From SP197 sp965242595 (GTDB taxonomy: Bacteria; Pseudomonadota; Alphaproteobacteria; SP197): a stretch of 64,000 nucleotides of DNA. The translations under genes were made by a program, and so were the position numbers. Under the pieces are notes generated by a model that had not been told where the DNA came from, did no database searches, and worked only from the letters and a program-made list of their open reading frames with translations. The stretch covers positions 2,046,001-2,110,000 of the forward strand of contig OZ251464.1 in assembly GCA_965242595.1 (NCBI GenBank), read 5' to 3'. Shown in pieces: positions 52,031 through 60,487 of the stretch; the first letter of the stretch is position 1; the number at the start of each line of letters is the position of its first letter.

Positions 52031-52309
52031 TCACCTGGCCCTCCCCGGCGCTCCCACACTCTTTCCGGTCATCAACCGGGCCAAGCGTGGATTGAAGACC
52101 GCCGGGCGGTCAAGGGCATCCTGAAAGGCCTGCCATTGCTCGTCGTTGAGCTGGATCGGCGGGCAGCCGGTCAGGGCGGCTTCGGCGGCATCGAGCACGA
52201 ACTGGGAGACACTCTTGTGGGACGAGGCCGCCGCTTCCTGCAACAAGGCCTTGGTGGTCGGCGTGGTGCGGATCACGATGCGTTCCGATCTGGGTTCTTC
52301 GGCGGTCAT
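52031..52309 (-). CDS. DUF1778 (TacA-like) antitoxin, orphan
   Basis: The 92-residue protein has a ribbon-helix-helix start (SERIVIRTTPTTKALLQEAA) and the DUF1778 tail LDRPAVFNPRLARLM. DUF1778 proteins block GNAT acetyltransferase toxins such as TacT. Here no GNAT gene follows; an mcrB fragment lies there instead. The last residues (KSVGAPG) differ from the common KSVWER ending in a way that loss of one TG dinucleotide would explain. The start ATG at 52309 has ggag seven bases upstream. Confidence 0.75.
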   Translation of the reverse strand: MTAEEPRSERIVIRTTPTTKALLQEAAASSHKSVSQFVLDAAEAALTGCPPIQLNDEQWQAFQDALDRPAVFNPRLARLMTGKSVGAPGRAR

Positions 52310-52337
52310 GGTGCGCTCCGGCGCGGCTGCGGGGCTT

Positions 52338-52365
52338 TCCATACCACGCCACACCGACAAGGCAA
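52338..52365 (-). promoter_or_regulatory. Promoter-like repeat upstream of DUF1778 gene
   Basis: On the minus strand TTGCCT (52360-52365) and TATGGA (52338-52343) are 16 bases apart, about 30 bases before the start. The surrounding 70 bases match the sequence upstream of mcrB at 56033-56100. The stretch 52366-52492 otherwise holds dispersed repeat sequence and no gene. Confidence 0.45.
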
Positions 52366-52492
52366 GCCACCGCCAGGGCGCCACCCACCGAATCGGTCGC
52401 CGGCATCCTCCCCGCCCGCCGCGAGACACGCGGCGATGGCCCGTGAACAGTCCCCGGCAGCCTCCCGACACCCGCCCGGCCGGTCCGCGGCC

Positions 52493-53821
52493 CTAGGGAT
52501 CGACGATGGCCTTCAGGGCGGCGACAACCCCTTTGGGCTGGCCGACATCGACGGTGGCGATATGGAAGGGGCAGCCGCCGCCCGCAATCTGCCAGCGGCA
52601 CTCGATCTGCCAGCGGCACTCGATGTCATGCCTGCGCAATCCTTCGCGCCAGGGATAGAGCAGGATCGCCCGCTTTGCCTTCCAGGCCTGGGCATAGGCG
52701 ATCAGCTGGTAGATGTCGTCTTGCGCCACATTGCGCTTCTCGTCGCGCGGTTTCAGTTCCTTCCACTTGGTGTCGAGAACGATGGTGTTGTTCGGGGCGT
52801 CGATCACCGCGTCGGGGCGCAATTGGAACAGTTTGCGGTCGTCCTCGCCGATAATCGCATAGTGAGCTTTGGCCTGGAGCACGACCCGCCCGGCCCCCAG
52901 CGCCCGCCTGAGGCTCTTGCCGATGAAGTTCTCGAACAGCTCGTTCATGGGGAAAAGCAGGGCGAAGCCGGATGCGCGCTCGCCGGTTGCGCTCTTTGTG
53001 CTCTGCCAGTCGCCTCCCAGGAACAACCGCGCCAAGCGATAGAGGCCGTGAAAGGCGGTGTTGGTGCGGTCCAGCCGCACCTTCTCGTCCAGCGGGTTGC
53101 GCGAAGCGGCCACGTCTTCGAAGCGGACGGTGAGTTCGGCCAGAAGCTGCGTGCTGGCAGGCGCGCGCGCCAGGTTCGCCAGCCTCCTCACCACCGCCTT
53201 GAACACCCGGTTCAAGGGCGTGTTTTCGGACAGCTCGTCGAAACGGCAGGCGAGGCGGTCGGGGCGGACGGCGAGATGGGTGGTCTGGCGCTTCACGTCG
53301 AGGCGCCCGCGCAGCAGCCGCAAATCCTCCTCATGGGCGACATAGCGGCGCGGCAGGCCACGCCGGGCCGCCGTCAGCAAGCGGCGGGCGAACAGGCGGA
53401 TCAGCAGTTCCAGCAGATCGTAACGCTGGGTCTCCAGGGCCGCCAGATCGCCAGCGGCGACGCGAAGGTCGTAGGCCACGTCCAGCATCCGGATCAGCGC
53501 CCGGCGCACGGCACCGTCCTCGCCATCGATCTTGGGCAGGATTTCCAGGCTGCAACCGGGAACGGCCAGCACCCCCACCACCTGCTTGGCCTTCAAGACG
53601 CAGGGGGTGCGGACGAGGACATGCTCGGACTCGGGAAGCTTCAGCCGCTTTTTAGCCCGCTGGGCGCATCTGTAAAGCCGGGCAGCCTCGGCTTCTGTCG
53701 GACCATCCCCGCCAATCCGTAGTTCATCCCACTCCTGGCAGGTGAAGAGCCTGGGGCGGCGCTTACTCCCCACCGGTCTCGGGGGGCTGGTCTGAGCCAG
53801 CGACGAGTCGTCGGTAAGCAT
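52493..53821 (-). CDS. mcrC: McrC, nuclease subunit of McrBC-type restriction system
   Basis: McrC gives McrBC its endonuclease activity, cutting DNA with modified cytosines when driven by McrB. The 442-residue protein has an N-terminal McrC domain (VGVLAVPGCSLEILPKID, ELLIRLFARRLLTA) and a C-terminal PD-(D/E)XK core: LRPDAVI then IVLDTKWK. A short in-frame duplication (ECRWQI twice) lies near residue 405. It overlaps the McrB 3' end by 59 bases if the first ATG is used; a later start is possible. Confidence 0.9.
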   Translation of the reverse strand: MLTDDSSLAQTSPPRPVGSKRRPRLFTCQEWDELRIGGDGPTEAEAARLYRCAQRAKKRLKLPESEHVLVRTPCVLKAKQVVGVLAVPGCSLEILPKIDGEDGAVRRALIRMLDVAYDLRVAAGDLAALETQRYDLLELLIRLFARRLLTAARRGLPRRYVAHEEDLRLLRGRLDVKRQTTHLAVRPDRLACRFDELSENTPLNRVFKAVVRRLANLARAPASTQLLAELTVRFEDVAASRNPLDEKVRLDRTNTAFHGLYRLARLFLGGDWQSTKSATGERASGFALLFPMNELFENFIGKSLRRALGAGRVVLQAKAHYAIIGEDDRKLFQLRPDAVIDAPNNTIVLDTKWKELKPRDEKRNVAQDDIYQLIAYAQAWKAKRAILLYPWREGLRRHDIECRWQIECRWQIAGGGCPFHIATVDVGQPKGVVAALKAIVDP

Positions 53822-55970
53822 CGGCCTCGAACTCCTTGCGCGGCATCCAGCGATAGCGTGGCTCGTCGCTATCGTCTTTCAGGCCGGGCGGTTTGTCGAG
53901 CTTATCCCCCACCACGAAATCGTTCCCGCCCCCCAGAACGGCACGAACCTTGCTCCAATCCTCGTAGAAATACTCGGCGATCAGTGGAACGATCCTGTTC
54001 CGCATGATGTGGTCCACATCGGCCTTGCTCCTGGCGCCCATGAACCAGGCATGGCCGATCAGCTGGTCGCGGTCGAGGAGATACTCCAGGCGGCGGTTGA
54101 TGGTCTGGAGCACGGCGGCAAGATCGATGCCGTCCACCGGCTCCAGAAGCTCAGGCTGGGGCGCCATCTCCTCGAAGTCGAAACGGCGGCGCAGAGCGGT
54201 GTCCAGCAGGTCGATAGAACGGTCGGCGGTGTTCATCGTGCCCAGAATGTGAAGATTCGCCGGCAGCGTGAAACGCTTGCGGGAATAGGGCAGCGTCACC
54301 TCCAACTCATGCTTCGCCCCCTTCCGCTTGTCCTCTTCCAGCAGCGTCACCAACTCCCCCAGAACCTTCGAGATATTGGCGCGGTTGATCTCGTCGATGA
54401 CCAGGACATAGGGCAGGCGTTCCTCGCACTCGCGGGCGCGTTTGGCAATGCACTTCAACACGCCGTCCTCGGGTTCCAAGCTGAAACCGGCACCTCCCTC
54501 ATTCGGAACCGGACGCAAGCCTTCGACGAATTCCTCATAGCCATAGGATTGATGGAAGGTGACGAATTCGATTCGGCCTTTCTTGCGGAGCTCTTTGTAA
54601 CGCGCGGGGACAGCTTCATCCGACCGCTTCACCGGATTGTCACAGATATCGACACAGCGCCGTCTGGTGGCATAGGTCTTCCCGGTTCCAGGCGGGCCGT
54701 AGAGGATGACGTTGAGAGGAAACCGCATGTCGCTTTCTCTCTGTTGCGGGGCTTCGTGATCATCGGTGGTAGTGTCGCTATTGGAATTTTCGCGAAGCTT
54801 TTCGATAAGATCGAAGGAAACCTTGTATTCATTCGTATTTCGAAATGCAGAATAAGTTCTACTAGCTCTTTCAGCTTTCGCAAAACCACGCCGATAGGTG
54901 AAGAGTTGCTGGCCAGTGTGGGACAATAATTTGGCCCACGATTTGTTTATCCATATAACATGAATCACTGCATCCTCACTAAATCCCCCTCTTTCCTGGT
55001 ACTCGTTGCTCTGCACTATCCCGATGGCTCTTCCTACTGTAATACCAGTTCTTACAAGAATGACGTCACCACGATTAGCTTCGGTTAGAGGGTAGGCTGT
55101 TCCTCCCTCCGGGCCTGGGCCACCGGTATAGACATAAGAGTTCTCTTTGAAAGACAATCTGTCGTCGTCATCAACCACTTCCCAATGATCATCTTCCTTA
55201 TCGCCATCGCCGTATGCGTGTGTGCTCACATGGAAAAACTTGCTATCGGCACCAATTAAACCCAGGCTCCCCTGCTTCTGGGCTTGCGAAAAGAGAAACG
55301 AATTGATCTCATACGGTTCACATCCGGGGAAGGTGTTCTTGATCTCGGAGATAATGGACGCATATTCATCATAGCCTTTCTCTTCAATACGCCTCTCAAT
55401 TGCCGCAGAGGATAAGCCGGGCATAGACCACACTTCCGTGGAGCCGTCTATGGGGAGAAAGTAGTGTGGGTTTATCAGATGAAAAACTTGTGTCAGCTTG
55501 TAAAGACCAACATTTTTGATGTCCAGAACTCCCCTGAAAACCTGTGAATCGATTTCTATTTCGCTTGCATCGTCACCGACAGCTTGTCGAAACAACTCCC
55601 AAAGCAACTTAGGGCGGAAATCTCCTGTTTCTCCGGCGAAGAAACAGGATAAAGTGTTGGAGGTAGGAGTCGGAAAGGTGTTGGCTTTCTCACTCTTCCG
55701 GGAGGGAACCTCTGAAGATAACTCAAAAACTTCGTGAACGCTTCCGTAAACCCGGTCAAGGAAATTCCTGGTGTTTCTTTGAGCTAGTGAATAAAAGAAG
55801 GAGAACGGATCTATGTTCTCTCCATTCTCGCCTGCATATTTCAGCAATGCGTGGTCCTCTTTCCCCCAATCGACACGCTGCGCCCTATCGGAAAGATATG
55901 CTTCGCCCCCCTCAGCGATGTTCTCCGCCAGTTCCCGGAACCACGGCACCCATGGATAAGCGTGCGCCAT
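53763..55970 (-). CDS. mcrB: McrB, GTPase subunit of McrBC-type restriction system
   Basis: McrB is the AAA+ GTPase that recognises modified DNA and translocates for McrC. The 735-residue protein has a long N-terminal specificity region (about 1-415), whose middle (VILVRTGITVGRAIGIVQ) is reminiscent of EVE/PUA-type modified-base readers. Then come Walker A GPPGTGKT (425-432), Walker B VIDEINR (524-530) and MNTADRS (579-585), the McrB GTP-binding signature. The DNA of the N-terminal part is visibly more AT-rich than the AAA part, so that domain was probably swapped in. A fragment of another copy is at 51747-51945. Confidence 0.92.
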   Translation of the reverse strand: MAHAYPWVPWFRELAENIAEGGEAYLSDRAQRVDWGKEDHALLKYAGENGENIDPFSFFYSLAQRNTRNFLDRVYGSVHEVFELSSEVPSRKSEKANTFPTPTSNTLSCFFAGETGDFRPKLLWELFRQAVGDDASEIEIDSQVFRGVLDIKNVGLYKLTQVFHLINPHYFLPIDGSTEVWSMPGLSSAAIERRIEEKGYDEYASIISEIKNTFPGCEPYEINSFLFSQAQKQGSLGLIGADSKFFHVSTHAYGDGDKEDDHWEVVDDDDRLSFKENSYVYTGGPGPEGGTAYPLTEANRGDVILVRTGITVGRAIGIVQSNEYQERGGFSEDAVIHVIWINKSWAKLLSHTGQQLFTYRRGFAKAERASRTYSAFRNTNEYKVSFDLIEKLRENSNSDTTTDDHEAPQQRESDMRFPLNVILYGPPGTGKTYATRRRCVDICDNPVKRSDEAVPARYKELRKKGRIEFVTFHQSYGYEEFVEGLRPVPNEGGAGFSLEPEDGVLKCIAKRARECEERLPYVLVIDEINRANISKVLGELVTLLEEDKRKGAKHELEVTLPYSRKRFTLPANLHILGTMNTADRSIDLLDTALRRRFDFEEMAPQPELLEPVDGIDLAAVLQTINRRLEYLLDRDQLIGHAWFMGARSKADVDHIMRNRIVPLIAEYFYEDWSKVRAVLGGGNDFVVGDKLDKPPGLKDDSDEPRYRWMPRKEFEADAYRRLVAGSDQPPETGGE

Positions 55971-56039
55971 CGACCGCTACCCCCTCGTTCCACCACGCCC
56001 TTTTCGGCCAGCAACCGGACCAGGCGGGCTACGGGGCTT

Positions 56040-56069
56040 CCTATACCACACCCCACACCGGCAGGGCAA
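56040..56069 (-). promoter_or_regulatory. Promoter-like repeat upstream of mcrB
   Basis: On the minus strand TTGCCC (56064-56069) and TATAGG (56040-56045) are 18 bases apart, about 70 bases before the mcrB start. The flanking 65 bases match the element upstream of the DUF1778 gene at 52338-52400. Both copies face defence-type genes. Confidence 0.45.
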
Positions 56070-56101
56070 CCCACCGCCAGGGCGCCCCCACCGCCGCCGA
56101 A

Positions 56102-56995
56102 TCAGCCGCCGCCTTCCTCCCAGCGCCAGGCGCCGTCATCCTCGAACAGGGCCTGCAACAGGCGGTGGTTCAGGGCGTGGCCGGAGCGGTGGCCTTCGAA
56201 GGCGCCCAGGATCGGGGCGCCGGCCAGGGCCATGTCGCCGATGGCGTCCAGCAGCTTGTGGCGCGCGAACTCGTTGGCATAGCGCAGCCCGTCCCGGTTC
56301 AGCACCGCGCCGTCGGCCACCACCACGGCGTTGTCCAGCGAGCCGCCCAGGGCCAGGCCCCGCGCCCTCATTCCCGCCACCTCTTCCATCAGGCCGAAGG
56401 TCCGCGCCCGGGCGATATGGGCGCGAAAGGCGTCCGCCGCCAGCTTTAGCTGGGCGCTCTGGCTGCCGATCTGCGGGTTGTCGTAGGCGATTTCGCAGCG
56501 GAAACGCCGCTCGCCACAGGGCAGCAGGCGGGCGCGGCCGGGGCCATCTTCCACCGCCACCTCGCGCAGCACCCGCAGCTGGCGGCGCGGGGCGTCCAGG
56601 CGGACGCTGCCGGCGCGGTCGATCAGGGCGACGAAGGCCGCCGCGCTGCCGTCCATGATCGGCACCTCGCCGCCCCGGACCTCGACCAGAACATTGTCGA
56701 TGCCGCAGCCGGAAAGGGCCGCCATGATGTGTTCGACAGTGGCAAGCGTGGCGCCGCTGCCATTGCCCAGCACGGTGCATAACGGGCTTTCTGTTACCAT
56801 GTCGAAACGGGCCGGAAAGCGCCTGGCGCCGTTGCTGAGATCGCTGCGCTCGAAGACGATGCCGGTCCCGGAAGCGGCCGGCTTCAAGGTCATGGCCACG
56901 CTTTCGCCGCCATGCAGCCCGATACCGCAACAGGACACCGGCCTGGCAAGGGTGGTCTGGTTCACTCTGGCTCCGGTTCCAGGTTGCGGGCGCAT
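56102..56995 (-). CDS. lpxC: UDP-3-O-acyl-N-acetylglucosamine deacetylase
   Basis: LpxC is the zinc enzyme for the first committed step of lipid A synthesis. The 297-residue protein begins with TTLARPVSCCGIGLHGGE and carries TVEHIMAALSGCGIDN, FARHKLLDAIGDMALAG and the C-terminal catalytic GHRSGHALNH. Length matches the family. It follows ftsZ, as in other alphaproteobacteria, but then borders mcrB instead of bamD. An 11-base inverted repeat lies just upstream. Confidence 0.95.
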   Translation of the reverse strand: MRPQPGTGARVNQTTLARPVSCCGIGLHGGESVAMTLKPAASGTGIVFERSDLSNGARRFPARFDMVTESPLCTVLGNGSGATLATVEHIMAALSGCGIDNVLVEVRGGEVPIMDGSAAAFVALIDRAGSVRLDAPRRQLRVLREVAVEDGPGRARLLPCGERRFRCEIAYDNPQIGSQSAQLKLAADAFRAHIARARTFGLMEEVAGMRARGLALGGSLDNAVVVADGAVLNRDGLRYANEFARHKLLDAIGDMALAGAPILGAFEGHRSGHALNHRLLQALFEDDGAWRWEEGGG

Positions 56996-57006
56996 CGGAA
57001 AAGCGA

Positions 57007-57041
57007 CCTCGGAAGCGAGGTCTAGCAGACCGCTTCCGAGG
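57007..57041 (-). terminator. Hairpin between ftsZ and lpxC
   Basis: cctcggaagcg (57007-57017) and cgcttccgagg (57031-57041) are perfect 11-base complements with a 13-base loop. On the minus strand it is followed by tcgcttttccg, a weak T-run. It could end part of the ftsZ message or act as an attenuator before lpxC. Confidence 0.55.
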
Positions 57042-57171
57042 CGCTCAAGTCACTCTTTGTTACGGGATGTTGCAGCGGAAAAGCCCCAAAAACTCCCTGA
57101 AAAACTCCTGCCCGCCAAGGGCTTGCCTCCGGGGCGGCAGCGACGTCCCACCGCCGCCCCGTTCACACCCG

Positions 57172-59160
57172 TCAGTTCCTGTGGCGGCGCAGAAAGGCGG
57201 GAATATCCAGCACATCGTCGCCGATGGCCGCCGCCCCGCCGCCGGCCGTCGCCGTCACGGCTGCCGGCGCCTGAAGCGCGCTTCGCGCCGGCAACGCCTT
57301 CTCCTGGCCGCGCGCCTGCGCCCGGCGCTCCTCACGCGCCGCCGGGGCGCCCTGGCCCCCTTGCTTACCCGCCGCCGGGGCGGGCTGGGCCTGTTCGTTG
57401 CGCAGCGCGGGGGCGCGCTGGGCCTCCTCGTTGCCCGGCACCGGGGCGTGCTGGGCTTCTTCGTTGCGCAGCACGGGGGCGTGCTGGCTCTCCTCGTTGC
57501 GCAGCACGGGGGCGTGCTGGCTCTCTTCATGGCGCAGCACGGGGGCGTGCTGCTGGGACGCCATCTCCAGCGCCGGTTCCTGGCGCGGGCTGTCTTTGCG
57601 CCCCGCGCCCGTCACCCGCTCGAACAGGGAGGGCTTTCTGGCCGCCGGCATATTTGCCGCCCTGGGCGCCCTGGGCGCCGTCCTGGGGCGGGGCGCGGCG
57701 GGGGCCTGCTGCCGCTCCTCGCGCGCTGCGGGGGCGGGGCGGGGCTGTTCCCGGTGCGGCGCGGCGGCGGCCGGCCGGGGCGCCTCGTCCCGCGCCACCC
57801 GCTCCTGCGGGCGCGCGGTCGCCACCGCCGGGGCCGGGGCGATGAAGGCGTCGCCGCGCTCGGCCGGGCGCGCGCGGCCCAGGAAGGAGAACGCCCGCGC
57901 CGGCTGTGGCGCCGGCGTCTCCAGTGTGGCGGGGGGCGCGGCGGCGGCCTGCTGCCGCTCGTCGCGTACCACGGGCGCGGGCTGGGGCTGCTCGCCATGG
58001 GCCAGGCGCGCCTGCTCGCCGGGCAGCGCGGCGCCATGGGGCTGCGGCGCGGCATCCACGGCCAGGGCATGTTGCCCCGCCCGGCCCACGATGGGCGCGC
58101 CGGCGCCGGGGCCGCGCGCCGATTGCCCGCCCTCGATCGCCGTCAGCGGCGGGCGCCCGGAAGGCGGCATGGCCTCCGCCGCTTCCGCCTCGATGCCGGT
58201 GGCCACCAGCGACACCCTCATGCAGCTGCCCAGGCTTTCGTCGAAGGCGGCGCCGAAGATGATGTTGGCGTCGGGATCCACATCGTCGCGGATGCGGTTG
58301 GCGGCCTGATCCACCTCCAGCAGGGTCATGTCGCTGCTGCCGGTGACATTGATCAGCACGCCGCGCGCGCCGGCCATCGACACCTCGTCCAGCAGCGGGT
58401 TGGCGATGGCGGCTTCGGCCGCATCCAGCGCCCGGCGCTCGCCCTCGGCCTCGCCGGTGCCCATCATGGCCTTGCCCATCTCGCTCATCACCATGCGCAC
58501 ATCGGCGAAATCCAGGTTGATCAGCCCCGGCTGCACCATCAGATCGGTGATGCCGCGCACGCCGGCATGAAGCACATCGTCGGCCATCTTGAAGGCGTCG
58601 GCGAAGGTGGTCTTGTCGTTGGCAACCCGGAACAGGTTCTGGTTGGGGATCACGATCAGGGTATCGACATAGTGCTGCAACTCTTCCATGCCCTCGTCGG
58701 CCAGGCGCATGCGCTGGCGGCCTTCGAACTGGAACGGCTTGGTGACCACGGCCACGGTCAGCATCCCCTGATCGCGGGCGGCGCGGGCCACCACCGGGGT
58801 GGCGCCGGTGCCGGTGCCCCCGCCCATGCCGGCGGTGATGAACACCATATGCGAGCCGGCCAGCTGGGCGACGATCTGCTCCAGCGCCTCTTCCGCCGCC
58901 GCCTTGCCGATATCGGGGCGCGAGCCGGCGCCCAGCCCCTCGGTGATCGACTCGCCCAGCTGGATGCGCCGGTCGGCCTGCGACTGGAACAGCGCCTGGG
59001 CATCGGTGTTGGCCACCGCGAAATCGACCCCCTGCAAGCCCATGGCGATCATGTTGTTGACGGCATTGCCGCCCGCCCCACCGACGCCGATGACGGTGAT
59101 GCGCGGCTTCGTGCCTTTGTCGGTCTGGCTGTTTTCCGGCAGCCCGAGTTGGATGGTCAT
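57172..59160 (-). CDS. ftsZ: Cell-division GTPase FtsZ with very long repetitive linker
   Basis: FtsZ polymerises into the Z-ring. The start MTIQLGLPEN at 59160 is followed by a normal GTPase core: GVGGAGGNAVNN, tubulin signature GGGTGTG (residues 113-119) and NIIFGAAFDESL. The core ends near residue 330. The C-terminal peptide DDVLDIPAFLRRHRN at the end binds FtsA or similar. Between them lie about 315 residues of disordered, Ala/Pro/Glu/Arg-rich linker, including six tandem 11-residue units (QHAPVLRNEES type). At 662 residues it is much longer than a minimal FtsZ. Confidence 0.96.
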   Translation of the reverse strand: MTIQLGLPENSQTDKGTKPRITVIGVGGAGGNAVNNMIAMGLQGVDFAVANTDAQALFQSQADRRIQLGESITEGLGAGSRPDIGKAAAEEALEQIVAQLAGSHMVFITAGMGGGTGTGATPVVARAARDQGMLTVAVVTKPFQFEGRQRMRLADEGMEELQHYVDTLIVIPNQNLFRVANDKTTFADAFKMADDVLHAGVRGITDLMVQPGLINLDFADVRMVMSEMGKAMMGTGEAEGERRALDAAEAAIANPLLDEVSMAGARGVLINVTGSSDMTLLEVDQAANRIRDDVDPDANIIFGAAFDESLGSCMRVSLVATGIEAEAAEAMPPSGRPPLTAIEGGQSARGPGAGAPIVGRAGQHALAVDAAPQPHGAALPGEQARLAHGEQPQPAPVVRDERQQAAAAPPATLETPAPQPARAFSFLGRARPAERGDAFIAPAPAVATARPQERVARDEAPRPAAAAPHREQPRPAPAAREERQQAPAAPRPRTAPRAPRAANMPAARKPSLFERVTGAGRKDSPRQEPALEMASQQHAPVLRHEESQHAPVLRNEESQHAPVLRNEEAQHAPVPGNEEAQRAPALRNEQAQPAPAAGKQGGQGAPAAREERRAQARGQEKALPARSALQAPAAVTATAGGGAAAIGDDVLDIPAFLRRHRN
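57360..57555. repeat. 33-bp tandem repeats in the FtsZ linker
   Basis: Six units encode QHAPVLRHEES, QHAPVLRNEES, QHAPVLRNEEA, QHAPVPGNEEA, QRAPALRNEQA and QPAPAAGKQGG. The first four are nearly identical at DNA level, so the array is recent or still expanding. Each unit is eleven codons, so change in number keeps the frame. Confidence 0.9.
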
Positions 59161-59260
59161 GGAAAAGCCTCCAGAATTGGTGTGACACCCCGAATCCGGC
59201 GGCGCGGCTTTGCCGCCCGCCGGCACGCGATGGCCGCCCGTCGGGTTCCCCGGGCAGCCA

Positions 59261-60487
59261 TTACAAATTGTCCCTCAGCCAGTGGCCCAGACGGCCGAAG
59301 CGCCCCAGAAGGCCGCCCTCGCCCGCCATGTCGCCCGCCATATCGGCGCCCGCCGCGTAGCGCAGCAGGCCGGCCACGGCCGCGAAGGCCGGACCCGCCA
59401 TGGCGTCCGGCAGGCCGGCGATGCCGCCGGGCCGGCCGATGCGGGCCTGCATATCGAAGATGCGCCCGGCCGCCTCGGCCATGCCGTCCAGCTGGCAGCC
59501 GCCGCCGGTCAGCACCAGGCTGCGCCCGGCAAAGCGGCCCTGGCCCGCCAGCCGGCTTTTCGCCAGCTCCAGGGTCTCTTCCACCCGCGGGCGGACGATC
59601 TCGATCAGCTGCGCGCGCGGCAGCCGCCAGGCTTCGCTCTCGTTCTCGCCCTCGCCCGCCAGCGGCACGGCGACGCTCTCCCCGCTCCCCTCTCCGGCGA
59701 TCTCCACGGCGCTGCCATGGAGCGTCTTGAGCCGCTCGGCCGTCCCGGCCGGGGTGGACAACATGCGGGCGATGTCGTTGGTGATGTGGCGCCCGCCCAC
59801 CGGCACCAGATCGGCATGAACGCAATCGCCGCCGAAAAACACGGCGATGCCGGTGGTGGACCCGCCCAGATCCACCACGCTGGCGCCCAGCGTCATCTCG
59901 TCTTCGCTCAGGACCGCCAGCCCCGCCATATAGGGGGCGAAGGCGCGCCCGGCGACGTCCAGATGGCAGCGCCCGATGCAGGTTTCCAGATTGGCCAGCG
60001 CCAGCGGCGCGGCCGCGATCAGATGCAGGTCCGCCCCCAGGCGGCTGGCGACCATGCCCTGGGGATCGCGGATGCCGCAATGGCCGTCCAGGCGATAGCC
60101 CCTGGCGACGGCGTGCAGCACCGCCTGCTCGCTGGCGGCGATCTCGTGGCGGCTGGCCTCCCGCACCCGGCGCAGATCGGCCCGGCTCACCTCGCTGCCG
60201 GCAACCTCCACCTCCACCGCCACCTGGCGCGAAAACGGCTGGCCGCCGCCGCTGGCGATCCAGATGCTGCCGAGGGTCTCGCCCGCGCCCTCCTCGGCGG
60301 CGGCGATGGCGGCCGCCAGGGCGCGTTCGGCCGCCGCCATATCGACCACGGCGCCGGCCTCGATGCCGCGCGAGGCCTGATAGCCCGCCCCCGCCACCGT
60401 CAGCGCCCCTGCGCCGTCGGCGCGGGCGATCAGGCAGGCGATGCCGCTGCTGCCGGCGTCCAGCGCCGCCACGGTGCCCCCGCTCAT
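59261..60487 (-). CDS. ftsA: Cell-division protein FtsA
   Basis: FtsA is the actin-like ATPase that tethers FtsZ to the membrane. The 408-residue protein has the phosphate-1 motif VAALDAGSSGIACLIA, phosphate-2 SVVDLGGSTTGIAVF, and an adenosine motif LVLTGGGCQLDGM. It ends in an amphipathic helix (GRFGRLGHWLRDNL) that binds the membrane. Its ATG at 60487 overlaps the ftsQ stop by four bases. The 100 bases before ftsZ hold no gene. Confidence 0.95.
   Translation of the reverse strand: MSGGTVAALDAGSSGIACLIARADGAGALTVAGAGYQASRGIEAGAVVDMAAAERALAAAIAAAEEGAGETLGSIWIASGGGQPFSRQVAVEVEVAGSEVSRADLRRVREASRHEIAASEQAVLHAVARGYRLDGHCGIRDPQGMVASRLGADLHLIAAAPLALANLETCIGRCHLDVAGRAFAPYMAGLAVLSEDEMTLGASVVDLGGSTTGIAVFFGGDCVHADLVPVGGRHITNDIARMLSTPAGTAERLKTLHGSAVEIAGEGSGESVAVPLAGEGENESEAWRLPRAQLIEIVRPRVEETLELAKSRLAGQGRFAGRSLVLTGGGCQLDGMAEAAGRIFDMQARIGRPGGIAGLPDAMAGPAFAAVAGLLRYAAGADMAGDMAGEGGLLGRFGRLGHWLRDNL

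Noticed and set aside
57360..57555. Regular 33-bp repeats resembling a CRISPR array
   Set aside because: They have no spacers, are directly adjacent, and are in frame within ftsZ.
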